Positions 33,999 through 41,870 of a DNA stretch of 64,000 nucleotides are shown piece after piece. The position numbers and the translations under genes are program-made. The DNA comes from Oscillospiraceae bacterium (GTDB lineage Bacteria > Bacillota > Clostridia > Oscillospirales > Oscillospiraceae): the NCBI GenBank assembly GCA_017458335.1, contig JAFTFT010000029.1, forward strand, positions 124,001 through 188,000, given 5' to 3'. Numbering within the stretch: position 1 is the stretch's first letter; every line of letters starts with the position of its first letter. The notes under the pieces were generated by a model. It worked only from the letters and a program-made list of their open reading frames with translations. It did no database searches and was not told where the DNA came from.

Positions 33999-36900
33999 CT
34001 AGGAGCGTATCGATACGCTGAACAGATGGTCGGTATAGAATGCCCGGGAGGAAAAGGCCTGTTCGATCTCGTCACGGTATTGCTCGAACTCATCGCCCCT
34101 TAAAATTGCTTCGACCGTATAGCGGGGGTTGGAACGAGCCAGGAACGATTTGCCTACCGAAATTCTGCACAGGCTCTGATCCTTCTCCTCGGTCAGAATA
34201 AACAGATAGTGGTCGACGTTGCTGTTTTCAATGTCGTATGCCCGATAGATTGCTTCAATCCGCTCCGCCGCTCTTTCGGCAAAACCGGGGCCGGGTTCCT
34301 CCTGCATGAAGATATAGATCGTGTCGGTGTCGGAAGTCGGATCGCGCCGGGCTTCGGCGGGAGGAAAGTCCCGGCTGATGTTTTCGATCAGAGCGGCGCC
34401 CTCGGCGATGTTTCTGGAAACGCCGAAATTCCCGTCCGGAGAGGAAAACGAAAAGTTATCCAGCGAGTAGTATTCTCCGTTCACCCGGTAGTCGGCATTG
34501 ACGATCTCACAGAGCAGGTCGAGAATCGGACGGTATTTTTCCGTTATATGGTTCACGCCGAGAAACGGAAGCGTGTCGAAAATGAGAATTCCATCGTCAA
34601 TGGGCGATTCGATTTTCATTTCCGCGAGTTTGATCGAAGTCCTGCAGGTCAGCTCGATACGATGATCCCCGTCGGCCAGCATTGTTTCCGTGGATGCAAG
34701 GATCTTCTCCCGGTCCCGGGGATCCTCCGTCGACAGAACGAGCGTATACCGGCCTTCTTTGTCCCGGCGGACGCTTGCCTGATAATCGGAAGAGGATGGG
34801 AAGTATACACCGTCATCATGACGATAGGCGGAGCACAGCGAGATGCCCGTTGCCGGGAGAAGACCGGAAACGACATCGTATGCCAGTTTATCCGTCGGCA
34901 TGCAGACGGCAATTCTGCGCTGATCAAAAAAGTCTGTCCCGATGGCATAAGGGAAACCGAGCAGGTCGAGTTTCCGTTTGAACGCAAGGAGTGTCTGGTC
35001 ATAGTTGTAATCCGAGATTTCTTCCGGTGAAGGACTGTCGTAAAACGCCGTAACGGTATCGCCGGTCAGCGAAGCAAACGCCTGCTGATTTTTCCCGCGC
35101 GCACCGGCGGCGAGCGCGTCTGGATCCTGCCAGTTCGCCGCGGGATTCAGTTTTGCGGAAAAGGTATAGGCATAAGAGAGAGGATCGTGCGTGAGATTAT
35201 AAGCGAGCGTCTTCCAGACGGCCGGGCTTTTCCATCTCCCGTCGAGCAGATAATAGGACCCGGCTTCCTGCCCGGGAAGCACGAGGGCGATCATAAGACT
35301 CCTGCCCCGGAATATATCCGCATCAAAACCGAAAGAAAGAGTATCCCCATATTCGAGGACCTCGTCAATCGCAGCCTGTGCGCGCTCATCCAGGACGAGA
35401 TAGAGATAGGGATAGTCTTCCGTGAGGCTCAGGCCGGCCTGCTGCCGGTCAAGGGTTCCGACCTGCGGAAGACTTCCGAACCGGGCTTCCGCGGTACGGA
35501 TGAGATCGCGGCCGATCGGATTGGAGGCATAGGAATAGCCTTTCTTACCGATCACATTCAGATTGCCCGGACGGCTGATGATCAGGCGAATGGTGTCGGA
35601 CAGATCTTCGATCTGACCGAATACGGAAGTGTGCGTCTGAGCCGTGACGGTTCCGCTTTCGGCGTCGAAGGAAATCTCCTTGATCCCGAGTTCCTTCAGG
35701 CGCAGCTGAAGAAGCTCACCGTCATGGGCAATCTCCTCCGCGGAAGCTTCCGCGTCGGGGAAGAGCAGCAGCGTAAGCACGGGACTGTCGTCAACTTCTC
35801 TCCTGCTGTACCAGAACCCGGTGATGACCGCCGCGAGAATCAGCACCGCGGCACAGATTTTTTTCCAGGGAAAAGGCCTGCGAAGCGAGCACCTGCCGAT
35901 ATTGGCAAACAGCTCTTCAATCTGGCGCTTTCCGTCGACACCGGCATCGTCATAGAATCCCGCCCGCTGGTTTTTCCGGAGGGCGGAAACAAAGCTTCCG
36001 ACCGTCTCCCAGCCTGGCCGGACGCCCTTCTCCGAGGCACAGACGGCTTTCACCAGCGGGTGGACGGACCAAAGGCTGCTGTACGCGTCAAAACGCAGCC
36101 AGCCGCTTCGTTCCAGCTGACTGGCCGTCAGCCACTGCTCGGAAGAGAGCATCGTGACCAGCAGGTCGGAGCGGATGCCGCCCTGCGGAAACAGCTGGGC
36201 ACAGGCCATCACGGATCTGGCGGTCCGGCTTAAGGCCGAGGCTTTGAAGATCTGTTTCAGATTCTCGAAAACACTGTTTTTTTCCGCCGCACCGGAACGA
36301 AGACTTTGCAGGACCTTCTGTGCCGACATCTTCCCCTTGCTCTCCCGGGCGGAGCGGACGATCAGGTCAAGCGTAAGCGTGTGTCTCCCGGCTGCGTCGG
36401 CAATTGCCCGCAGGGTCTCTTCCGGATCTTCCGGAAAGGCGTCCTGCAGAAGATGAAGGATTGAAGCGTCTTCCAGCTCCGCGACCGGAAGATTGCGAAT
36501 CCCCTCGAAGCGGCAGCGGGAGGTAAAGACAAGGCGAACCGGGAGTGCCGATAGTTCCGCAAAATCCGGATCATACTGCAGAGCGGGGGTGTCTTCATCC
36601 GATGCCGCGTCAAAACTGTCGATGATGAGGACCGTGTTTTCCGCACAGCTGTTTCTGATGCACGAAAGAATCTTCTGATACACCTCGTCATCGGGAAGCC
36701 TCCGCGGGAAGCCGGTTTCATCCGGGACTTCCCTTGCGAGATTTTCCACCGGCAGAGAGAGAAGGGTACTCCGGACAGAACCCCGAAACGGGACAAAACA
36801 AAAATCATACTCCTCCCGCAGCAGCTCCGCCGCCCGGAGAACCAGCTGTGTTTTCCCGATGCCTCCCATGCCGGAGACAACGAGGGGGGCGGCGGAGGAG

Positions 36901-37925
36901 CGGATCGCCTCCAGAAGCGCGGAAAGCTCCTGTTCTCTCCCCGTGAAAGAGCTCACCGCGTGAGGGAGGCTCCTGACAAGCCGCGGGGAGGAGAGATCGA
37001 AATGCTTCAGAATCTCGTCCAGTGCGTGAATCAGACGGTCGTCCGTCTCGAATCTTCCGGCGGGGGACAGCGTCAGCGTATGCTGCAGAAAAACCGTGAC
37101 CGCCCGGCGCAGCTCTGCGGAGAGCGGCATCGCGGAAGCATCGGTCAGGGAGGAAAAATCGTAATCATCGTCCGGCAGACAGTCAAAGAGTTCCGGCCGC
37201 CTGCCGAAAAGCGCAGTAAACAGCAGGGCGCCGACAGAATAGAAATCGGCCGTGATTCCGATCTCGTTCAGATCAACCACCGTGCTCATCAGCTCCGGCG
37301 CGGAATATGCCTCGGAGGATGACAGAACCATCGTCTGTCCTGCTTCGGCCGCGGCCTTCAGCTCCGCTGTCTGCACGAAGGAATCAAAATCAAAAAAGTT
37401 GATGCCCTGCATGCCGAGACTGTCGATGACCAGAATGTTTTCCGGCTTCACATCCAGCAGCAGCCAGCCGGCGTCATGATAAGCCTTGATGCATTCCGCG
37501 ACTCTGCGGATCGTTTCCGTATTCTTCTGCAGGGAATACTCCGGGAGCAGCCGGTCCAGCGTCCTGCCGACCATTCCGCTGACCGAGGTCCAGTAATATC
37601 CCGTCTCATCCCGGTAAAGGCCGTACAATCCGGAGGTGACGGCAGCCGTTTTCTCGTCCTTCATCATGGAAAGCTGCTGCCGGTAGGCCTGCAGGAAGCG
37701 TGCTTCCGCGGCCTGATACAGCTGCCCCTTCCGGCCGATCCCCTCGGGACGGAACTGTTTGAGCCTGACGGGAATGCCGTCTTCGCCCTCGGCCTGGTAG
37801 GCGACACAGGTCGCGCCGGTTCCGATGCAGGATTCCAGAATAAAACGAAGCGGGTGCTGCGCCGTACGGTCTTCTTCTTTATACAGACGGATCAAAGTAT
37901 GATCCGGAAAGATCCGGTTTTCCAT
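33999..37925 (-). CDS. Receptor-like protein kinase/STAND NTPase/ectodomain fusion
   Basis: The 1308-residue protein has four parts. (1) A Ser/Thr kinase domain at about 30-305: glycine loop GTGATCVAY, Lys56 in VRLKQF, Asp158 and Asn163 in LLLDVKPEN (the HRD Arg is absent), DFD at 179-181 in place of DFG, and APE at 209-211. (2) A STAND/NB-ARC NTPase at about 327-545: Walker A GMGGIGKT (352-359), Walker B VLIIDSFD and sensor-like RLVFTSR. (3) A winged-helix-like segment at about 567-628. (4) A membrane helix at about 690-706 after a basic stretch, then a 600-residue outside domain. It is divergent from the gene at 38151, with which it shares the winged-helix-like segment. The role is unknown; signalling or defence is inferred. 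AGCGGAGAGG precedes the ATG. Confidence 0.8.
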   Translation of the reverse strand: MENRIFPDHTLIRLYKEEDRTAQHPLRFILESCIGTGATCVAYQAEGEDGIPVRLKQFRPEGIGRKGQLYQAAEARFLQAYRQQLSMMKDEKTAAVTSGLYGLYRDETGYYWTSVSGMVGRTLDRLLPEYSLQKNTETIRRVAECIKAYHDAGWLLLDVKPENILVIDSLGMQGINFFDFDSFVQTAELKAAAEAGQTMVLSSSEAYSAPELMSTVVDLNEIGITADFYSVGALLFTALFGRRPELFDCLPDDDYDFSSLTDASAMPLSAELRRAVTVFLQHTLTLSPAGRFETDDRLIHALDEILKHFDLSSPRLVRSLPHAVSSFTGREQELSALLEAIRSSAAPLVVSGMGGIGKTQLVLRAAELLREEYDFCFVPFRGSVRSTLLSLPVENLAREVPDETGFPRRLPDDEVYQKILSCIRNSCAENTVLIIDSFDAASDEDTPALQYDPDFAELSALPVRLVFTSRCRFEGIRNLPVAELEDASILHLLQDAFPEDPEETLRAIADAAGRHTLTLDLIVRSARESKGKMSAQKVLQSLRSGAAEKNSVFENLKQIFKASALSRTARSVMACAQLFPQGGIRSDLLVTMLSSEQWLTASQLERSGWLRFDAYSSLWSVHPLVKAVCASEKGVRPGWETVGSFVSALRKNQRAGFYDDAGVDGKRQIEELFANIGRCSLRRPFPWKKICAAVLILAAVITGFWYSRREVDDSPVLTLLLFPDAEASAEEIAHDGELLQLRLKELGIKEISFDAESGTVTAQTHTSVFGQIEDLSDTIRLIISRPGNLNVIGKKGYSYASNPIGRDLIRTAEARFGSLPQVGTLDRQQAGLSLTEDYPYLYLVLDERAQAAIDEVLEYGDTLSFGFDADIFRGRSLMIALVLPGQEAGSYYLLDGRWKSPAVWKTLAYNLTHDPLSYAYTFSAKLNPAANWQDPDALAAGARGKNQQAFASLTGDTVTAFYDSPSPEEISDYNYDQTLLAFKRKLDLLGFPYAIGTDFFDQRRIAVCMPTDKLAYDVVSGLLPATGISLCSAYRHDDGVYFPSSSDYQASVRRDKEGRYTLVLSTEDPRDREKILASTETMLADGDHRIELTCRTSIKLAEMKIESPIDDGILIFDTLPFLGVNHITEKYRPILDLLCEIVNADYRVNGEYYSLDNFSFSSPDGNFGVSRNIAEGAALIENISRDFPPAEARRDPTSDTDTIYIFMQEEPGPGFAERAAERIEAIYRAYDIENSNVDHYLFILTEEKDQSLCRISVGKSFLARSNPRYTVEAILRGDEFEQYRDEIEQAFSSRAFYTDHLFSVSIRS

Positions 37926-37969
37926 ATGAACCTCTCCGCTCTCTTATTGATTCGGACTTCGATATGATC

Positions 37970-37975
37970 ATTATA
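37970..37975 (-). promoter_or_regulatory. -10 element of the kinase/STAND gene
   Basis: Minus-strand TATAAT lies 45 bp before the start codon. The matching -35 (TGGAAG at 37993-37998 with 17-bp spacing) is poor, which may indicate activation. Confidence 0.4.
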
Positions 37976-38081
37976 TCAGATTATGTCTGATGCTTCCACC
38001 TGAAATCCCGTTTGTTCCACAGAAAACAAATGGCAGCGAAACAGGGAAGACCGGTTTAAGCCGGCATAACGAAACCTCTTC

Positions 38082-38110
38082 TTGTTTTACGGAAATCAAT
38101 CGGGTATACT
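38082..38110 (+). promoter_or_regulatory. Promoter of the partner gene
   Basis: TTGTTT (38082-38087), a 17-bp spacer and TATACT (38105-38110) lie 40 bp before the start codon of the partner protein. Confidence 0.6.
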
Positions 38111-38150
38111 GAATATCTAAGCCGAAATAAACGGACAGGGGAGAGATAAG

Positions 38151-39893
38151 ATGTCATACGGACCGCTTACAGAAGGGCATATCGGCCGCCTTTCCCGGGG
38201 AGAGATTTATTCCGAAGCGGGGGAGTGGAGACCGGACGCCTACACGCTTCCGTTCTCGGAACGGCTGGCGGAATTCTATGAATCCTATTATGACGTGCTG
38301 CCTGCGGATCACGCCGGCCGTAAAGCGGCACTTGCCGCTGCCATCAACAAAGGCGCGGCAGACCACCATGTAAAGATTTCCAGAAGCACTTTGAATGAAT
38401 GGCTTTCGGGCGGCCGGGATCCCAGTGTCAGCAGCAGTGATGAACAGACCCGTGAAAACATCTATCGCCTTTGTGCGGCGTTCGATCTTGACATGGAGCT
38501 GACAGAAGAGCTGTTTGAAAAGGTCTTTTTTACCCGGGCCTTTGACCTGAAGGCGATGAAGGAGTTCGCGTTTTTCTTTTTCGCAAGGAAGGACTTTAAA
38601 GACGGCGTCGAAGGCTGCCGCTGGTATCAGACCGGTGAAAAAGTATGGGAAGATGTGAACGGAATGACGCGGGCGGACACGTCCGACGCGGAACAGCCGG
38701 TGCGGAACACCGTGCTGCTGGCCGATCGGACAGAAGCCATGAACGAGGTGGAGTTTTTACGTTTCCTCGCATCTCACCCGCAAACCTTTGCCAAAGAGAA
38801 TCGTTTTGCCAGAGCCAGAGAGAGGATCCGGGAATATGCCGGCAAGGCATGCCGGATGACGCCGGAGCTCGCGCCTGAATCGGGACAGAGAGGCGGACGG
38901 GGGAGAAGCAGGGAAGCGGACATCCCGTATGAACCGCTGATGAACTGCATTCTCGGATATGCCCAGCGGAGCACGGTCGGCGCGGCGGGTATGATATCCT
39001 CGCTGAAATCTCTGCCGCCGCAGCTGATTTCAAATTTCCCGACGGGACAGATTCTGCGAAAGATCTGCATCGGGGATGTCTGCAGCTATGACCAGATTTA
39101 TAAAATGTTCTGCCTGCTGCTGTTTTACTGCTATCATGTGAAGCTTCCCGCTTCCATGAACCGGGAACAGCGGTTCAAAGAGTTTCTGCGTTTTGCCAAT
39201 CTCAGCCTGGAACAGGAGGGCTGTACGGAACTCTATCCCCGACAGCCTTACGGCGGACTGCTTCTCTTCTGCGCGGCACAGGAGGACCCGATTGCCGCGC
39301 TGCAGGAATTCATCGAGACCGCGGTGGCGGAAGAGTCGGAAACGGTACTTCTCGAACGGATGAAACAGGTACCCGGACTTCGGCCGGATACCTGCCTTGC
39401 GCTGATCCGATGCCTGGATCGCGATCCCTTCCTGACCGAGCTGACCGCCGGAACGCTGAGCAGAGAAACCTGTACGTTGAAGGCCGAAACACTGATTCAC
39501 GCGAAATACTACGATGACAGGCCGGGTGAAATCATCCAGATGCTGTATTCCGGCGCGGGCTTCTCTCCGGAGGAAAAGAGCGTGCTGGAGTGCGGGGCGC
39601 TGCTCCCGTCCGACGGAATATCCGGTGAGCTGTTTTGCCTCCTGTTCTCTGAGTATGACAGAGAGACGGCCCGGGCGCTGGCGGCGTGCGGCTGGCTCAG
39701 CTGCGAAAAAAACAGATGGAGCATGAACTACCGTGTGCGGAGAGTCCTCTCCGGTCAGAGCGTCTCCGGAAGCGCGGCCAGGGGGTTCCTGAAATCCGCG
39801 TCAGATGTCCCGACGGAGGGGCTTGCGCCCAAAGATGCGGCGCAGCTGAAGAAAATCCTGAAGCAGAGGCAGTATTTTACAGACCTTCATTGA
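38151..39893 (+). CDS. Partner of the kinase/STAND receptor, with HTH-like N-terminus and winged-helix-like C-terminus
   Basis: The 580-residue protein has no signal or membrane helix. Residues about 60-130 look like an XRE-type helix-turn-helix (KISRSTLNEWLSGGRDP and following helices). The centre is unrecognised. Residues about 471-533 (GALLPSDGISGELFCLLF, then ACGWLSCEKNRWSMNYRVRRVL) align by eye with residues 575-628 of the divergent kinase/STAND protein (AQLFPQGGIRSDLLVTML, then RSGWLRFDAYSSLWSVHPLVKAV). A shared winged-helix-like module in two divergently transcribed genes suggests joint function. A GGGGAGAG site precedes the ATG. It may be a regulator, substrate or effector of the kinase. 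A terminator follows at 39949. Confidence 0.6.
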   Translation: MSYGPLTEGHIGRLSRGEIYSEAGEWRPDAYTLPFSERLAEFYESYYDVLPADHAGRKAALAAAINKGAADHHVKISRSTLNEWLSGGRDPSVSSSDEQTRENIYRLCAAFDLDMELTEELFEKVFFTRAFDLKAMKEFAFFFFARKDFKDGVEGCRWYQTGEKVWEDVNGMTRADTSDAEQPVRNTVLLADRTEAMNEVEFLRFLASHPQTFAKENRFARARERIREYAGKACRMTPELAPESGQRGGRGRSREADIPYEPLMNCILGYAQRSTVGAAGMISSLKSLPPQLISNFPTGQILRKICIGDVCSYDQIYKMFCLLLFYCYHVKLPASMNREQRFKEFLRFANLSLEQEGCTELYPRQPYGGLLLFCAAQEDPIAALQEFIETAVAEESETVLLERMKQVPGLRPDTCLALIRCLDRDPFLTELTAGTLSRETCTLKAETLIHAKYYDDRPGEIIQMLYSGAGFSPEEKSVLECGALLPSDGISGELFCLLFSEYDRETARALAACGWLSCEKNRWSMNYRVRRVLSGQSVSGSAARGFLKSASDVPTEGLAPKDAAQLKKILKQRQYFTDLH

Positions 39894-39948
39894 CCGCTCT
39901 CTACCACCGGACAATATGAGCGGCGATCTCGCGAATCGTTTTGTGAAA

Positions 39949-39980
39949 CCGAGCACCCCGGTTACGGGGTGCTCGGTTCA
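39949..39980. terminator. Bidirectional terminator
   Basis: CCGAGCACCCCG (39949-39960) pairs perfectly with CGGGGTGCTCGG (39965-39976) around a GTTA loop. It separates the partner gene from the convergent toxin gene. Confidence 0.82.
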
Positions 39981-39991
39981 GATTTCAAACT

Positions 39992-40318
39992 CTACTTTCC
40001 TCTGACACGCCTCTGCGCGGCGATTTCATATACCTCATCGTCGGATCTTGCTGCGATCACGATGATCTTCATTGCGGTTTCCGTACGAACCAGGGCATAT
40101 ACAACACGGATGCCCTCCTTGACAAGCTTGATCTTACAAAGGCCTGTCAAATCATTGCCGTGCTTATTGCCCAGCGGCTTACCATATCCGCCTTCATTGG
40201 CCGGCAACGGATTCCGGCTGACCTTTGCAATTGTTTTGATAACAGTTTTTCTCTGGCTTCCATCAAGCGTGCGCAGATCCGCTTTTGCGTCATCTGTGTA
40301 AAGGACTTCCCAACTCAC
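39992..40318 (-). CDS. RelE/ParE-superfamily toxin
   Basis: The 108-residue protein has the RelE/ParE/HigB-type fold pattern: WEVLYTDDAKADLRTLD at the N-terminus, NPLPANEGGYGKPLGN in the middle and IRVVYALVRTETAMKIIVIAARSDDEVYE at the end. Such proteins cleave mRNA at the ribosome or inhibit gyrase. It follows a Phd/YefM-like antitoxin gene with an ATGA overlap, the usual order for this type II module. It lies between chromosomal genes and may help hold the region. Confidence 0.85.
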   Translation of the reverse strand: MSWEVLYTDDAKADLRTLDGSQRKTVIKTIAKVSRNPLPANEGGYGKPLGNKHGNDLTGLCKIKLVKEGIRVVYALVRTETAMKIIVIAARSDDEVYEIAAQRRVRGK

Positions 40319-40638
40319 TCAATCTCGGCCTCCTCTGTGTCATCGAGGTCTTGTTCCGAGATACCGAGACTTTCCATGACTTCCTTCTGCGTGCTGGTAT
40401 GCTCCAAAGCGCCGTTTGCGACGCGCTGAAGAGCAAGGAGCTCCAACCGGGCGTCCGCCAGCTCGTCAAAAAAATCCATATACTCGGCCGGGGACATTAA
40501 AATGCACTCCGGTTCATTGTTTTTGATTACAACTTTGGCGCCGTGCTTACGAACATCGGAAAAAATCTGCGCAGCCATTCCTTTATGAAACTGAGAAATC
40601 GGAATGGTATGACGGATCGCGCCTGTAAGATTTACCAT
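40315..40638 (-). CDS. Phd/YefM-type antitoxin
   Basis: The 107-residue protein begins MVNLTGAIRHTIPISQFHKG and contains KHGAKVVIKNNEPECILMSPAEYMDFFDEL, the N-terminal DNA-binding fold of the Phd/YefM family. Its acidic C-terminus should bind the toxin. The ATG at 40638 follows GAGGAGG with good spacing; an upstream in-frame ATG lies before that site. Its stop overlaps the toxin start. A promoter at 40660-40687 and a 16-bp palindrome suggest the usual autoregulation. Confidence 0.85.
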   Translation of the reverse strand: MVNLTGAIRHTIPISQFHKGMAAQIFSDVRKHGAKVVIKNNEPECILMSPAEYMDFFDELADARLELLALQRVANGALEHTSTQKEVMESLGISEQDLDDTEEAEIE

Positions 40639-40659
40639 TGATATCGCCTCCTCGTCTAG

Positions 40660-40718
40660 AGTATATCCGAGATACATGAAAAGTCAATACTTTTTACTTG
40701 TTAATTTACCGGTAAATT
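40660..40718 (-). promoter_or_regulatory. Toxin-antitoxin promoter and upstream palindrome
   Basis: On the minus strand TTGACT (40682-40687), 16 bp and TATACT (40660-40665) form the promoter. AATTTACCGGTAAATT (40703-40718), a perfect 16-bp palindrome just upstream, is a candidate operator. Confidence 0.6.
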
Positions 40719-40749
40719 TATTGATAATCTACGCTGCCAGCGAAAAGCA

Positions 40750-40780
40750 GGACCGAAATCTCAATGATTTCGGTCCCTTT
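40750..40780. terminator. Terminator after the MinD/CooC-like ATPase gene
   Basis: GGACCGAAATC (40750-40760) pairs with GATTTCGGTCC (40766-40776), with T-rich sequence on both sides. Confidence 0.75.
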
Positions 40781-40785
40781 TCCTT

Positions 40786-41487
40786 TCAGATTTCAAAGTT
40801 GTCCCAGCTGCGGTGCATATAGGTCTCCAGCGCGATGGGGATGCCGATGTAGTCCGGGTCCAGGCCGTCGTCCTGCAGGAACTCCTCGAGAAATTCCTTT
40901 CGTCCGGTGGTGTGGACGACCGGGATGCCGCTCATCTCGCTGGCGGCCTTGACGACGGGGTAGCCGTCGCGCAGATCCGCGGCGCTGGCCCAGGCCTGGA
41001 GGTTCGAGTTGTGGATGAAGCCGGTGACGGTCTGGCGGGCGAAGCCCTCCATCTCGCCCTTGAGCTTCAGAATCTTCTCCGGCGTCTCGGACATGGGACG
41101 GCGTACGTTGATGATGTCATAGACCTCCAGCTGGCCGGGTTCCAGGGCGGCGAAGTCCATGTGATACCGGGCCAGGGACAGCGCGCCGGCCGGATCCCCG
41201 CCGACGTCAAAGACGACCAGATCCCAGTCCTGCGCGAAGGCGGAGCCGACCGCGGCGGGCATGTTGGTGTGGGTGATGCCGGCGCCGACAAAAGTGGGAG
41301 AGACGAGGGCAATGTTGCTCTCTTCCAGGAGCTTCACATGATCCGACATGCGGAAGTAGTCGTTGATGCGGTCGAGGTCGACGACCTGAACCCGCTTTCC
41401 TTCCGCCGCGGCCAGAAAAGCCATGTTCAGGGCAATCTCCGTCTTGCCGGAGCCGTAGTTTCCGATGAGGATGATGACTTTTTTCAT
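40786..41487 (-). CDS. MinD/CooC-like P-loop ATPase
   Basis: The 233-residue protein starts MKKVIILIGNYGSGKTEIALNMAF, a SIMIBI-class P-loop. It continues with VQVVDLDRINDYFRMSD and DWDLVVFDVGGDPAGALSLA (Walker B-like), and a late SGIPVVHTTGR. It resembles CooC/MinD-type ATPases, which load metals or position complexes. It has no membrane-targeting tail that I can identify. The start at 41487 follows AGGAGGCGG. It is divergent from the pyruvate:ferredoxin oxidoreductase gene, 383 bp away, so a link to maturation or control of that enzyme is possible but unproven. The intervening DNA holds a hairpin at 41582-41607 and the oxidoreductase promoter. Confidence 0.72.
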   Translation of the reverse strand: MKKVIILIGNYGSGKTEIALNMAFLAAAEGKRVQVVDLDRINDYFRMSDHVKLLEESNIALVSPTFVGAGITHTNMPAAVGSAFAQDWDLVVFDVGGDPAGALSLARYHMDFAALEPGQLEVYDIINVRRPMSETPEKILKLKGEMEGFARQTVTGFIHNSNLQAWASAADLRDGYPVVKAASEMSGIPVVHTTGRKEFLEEFLQDDGLDPDYIGIPIALETYMHRSWDNFEI

Positions 41488-41761
41488 GCTTCCGCCTCCT
41501 GCTTCATCCGAACGATGGAGCAATCCTTTTTCCTTTCATTTAGTTTATCACATTCCGTCAGAGCGGGCAAGATGAAGGCCTGATCCTGTGAGAACACCCA
41601 CAGGATCCGACAGAACGACAGGCCCTTCGGCAGAGGACAGATCATCCGCTATACGGACGAGAGCTGCCGGGTTCTGGTCGGCGGCACGGACCCCCGCGGC
41701 GATGGCTGCATCATGGGAATATAAATACAGCGACAAAGAACCGATAAAGTTCATATTTTGC

Positions 41762-41791
41762 TGTACATATTTCAGAGATTTGTAGTATACT
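41762..41791 (+). promoter_or_regulatory. Probable promoter of the pyruvate:ferredoxin oxidoreductase gene
   Basis: TGTACA (41762-41767), 18 bp and TATACT (41786-41791), 79 bp before the start codon. Confidence 0.45.
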
Positions 41792-41870
41792 GTTCCTGTT
41801 GTCCAAGTAAGACCATAAGAAGAGGGTATGTTTTTGAAAATCCAAACACTCTTCTCAGGAGGAAATGTCA

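Noticed and set aside
41582..41607. GATCCTGTG/CACAGGATC hairpin considered as a terminator
   Set aside because: It has no T-run on either strand and lies upstream of two divergent genes, so no transcript would end there. It remains an unexplained inverted repeat.
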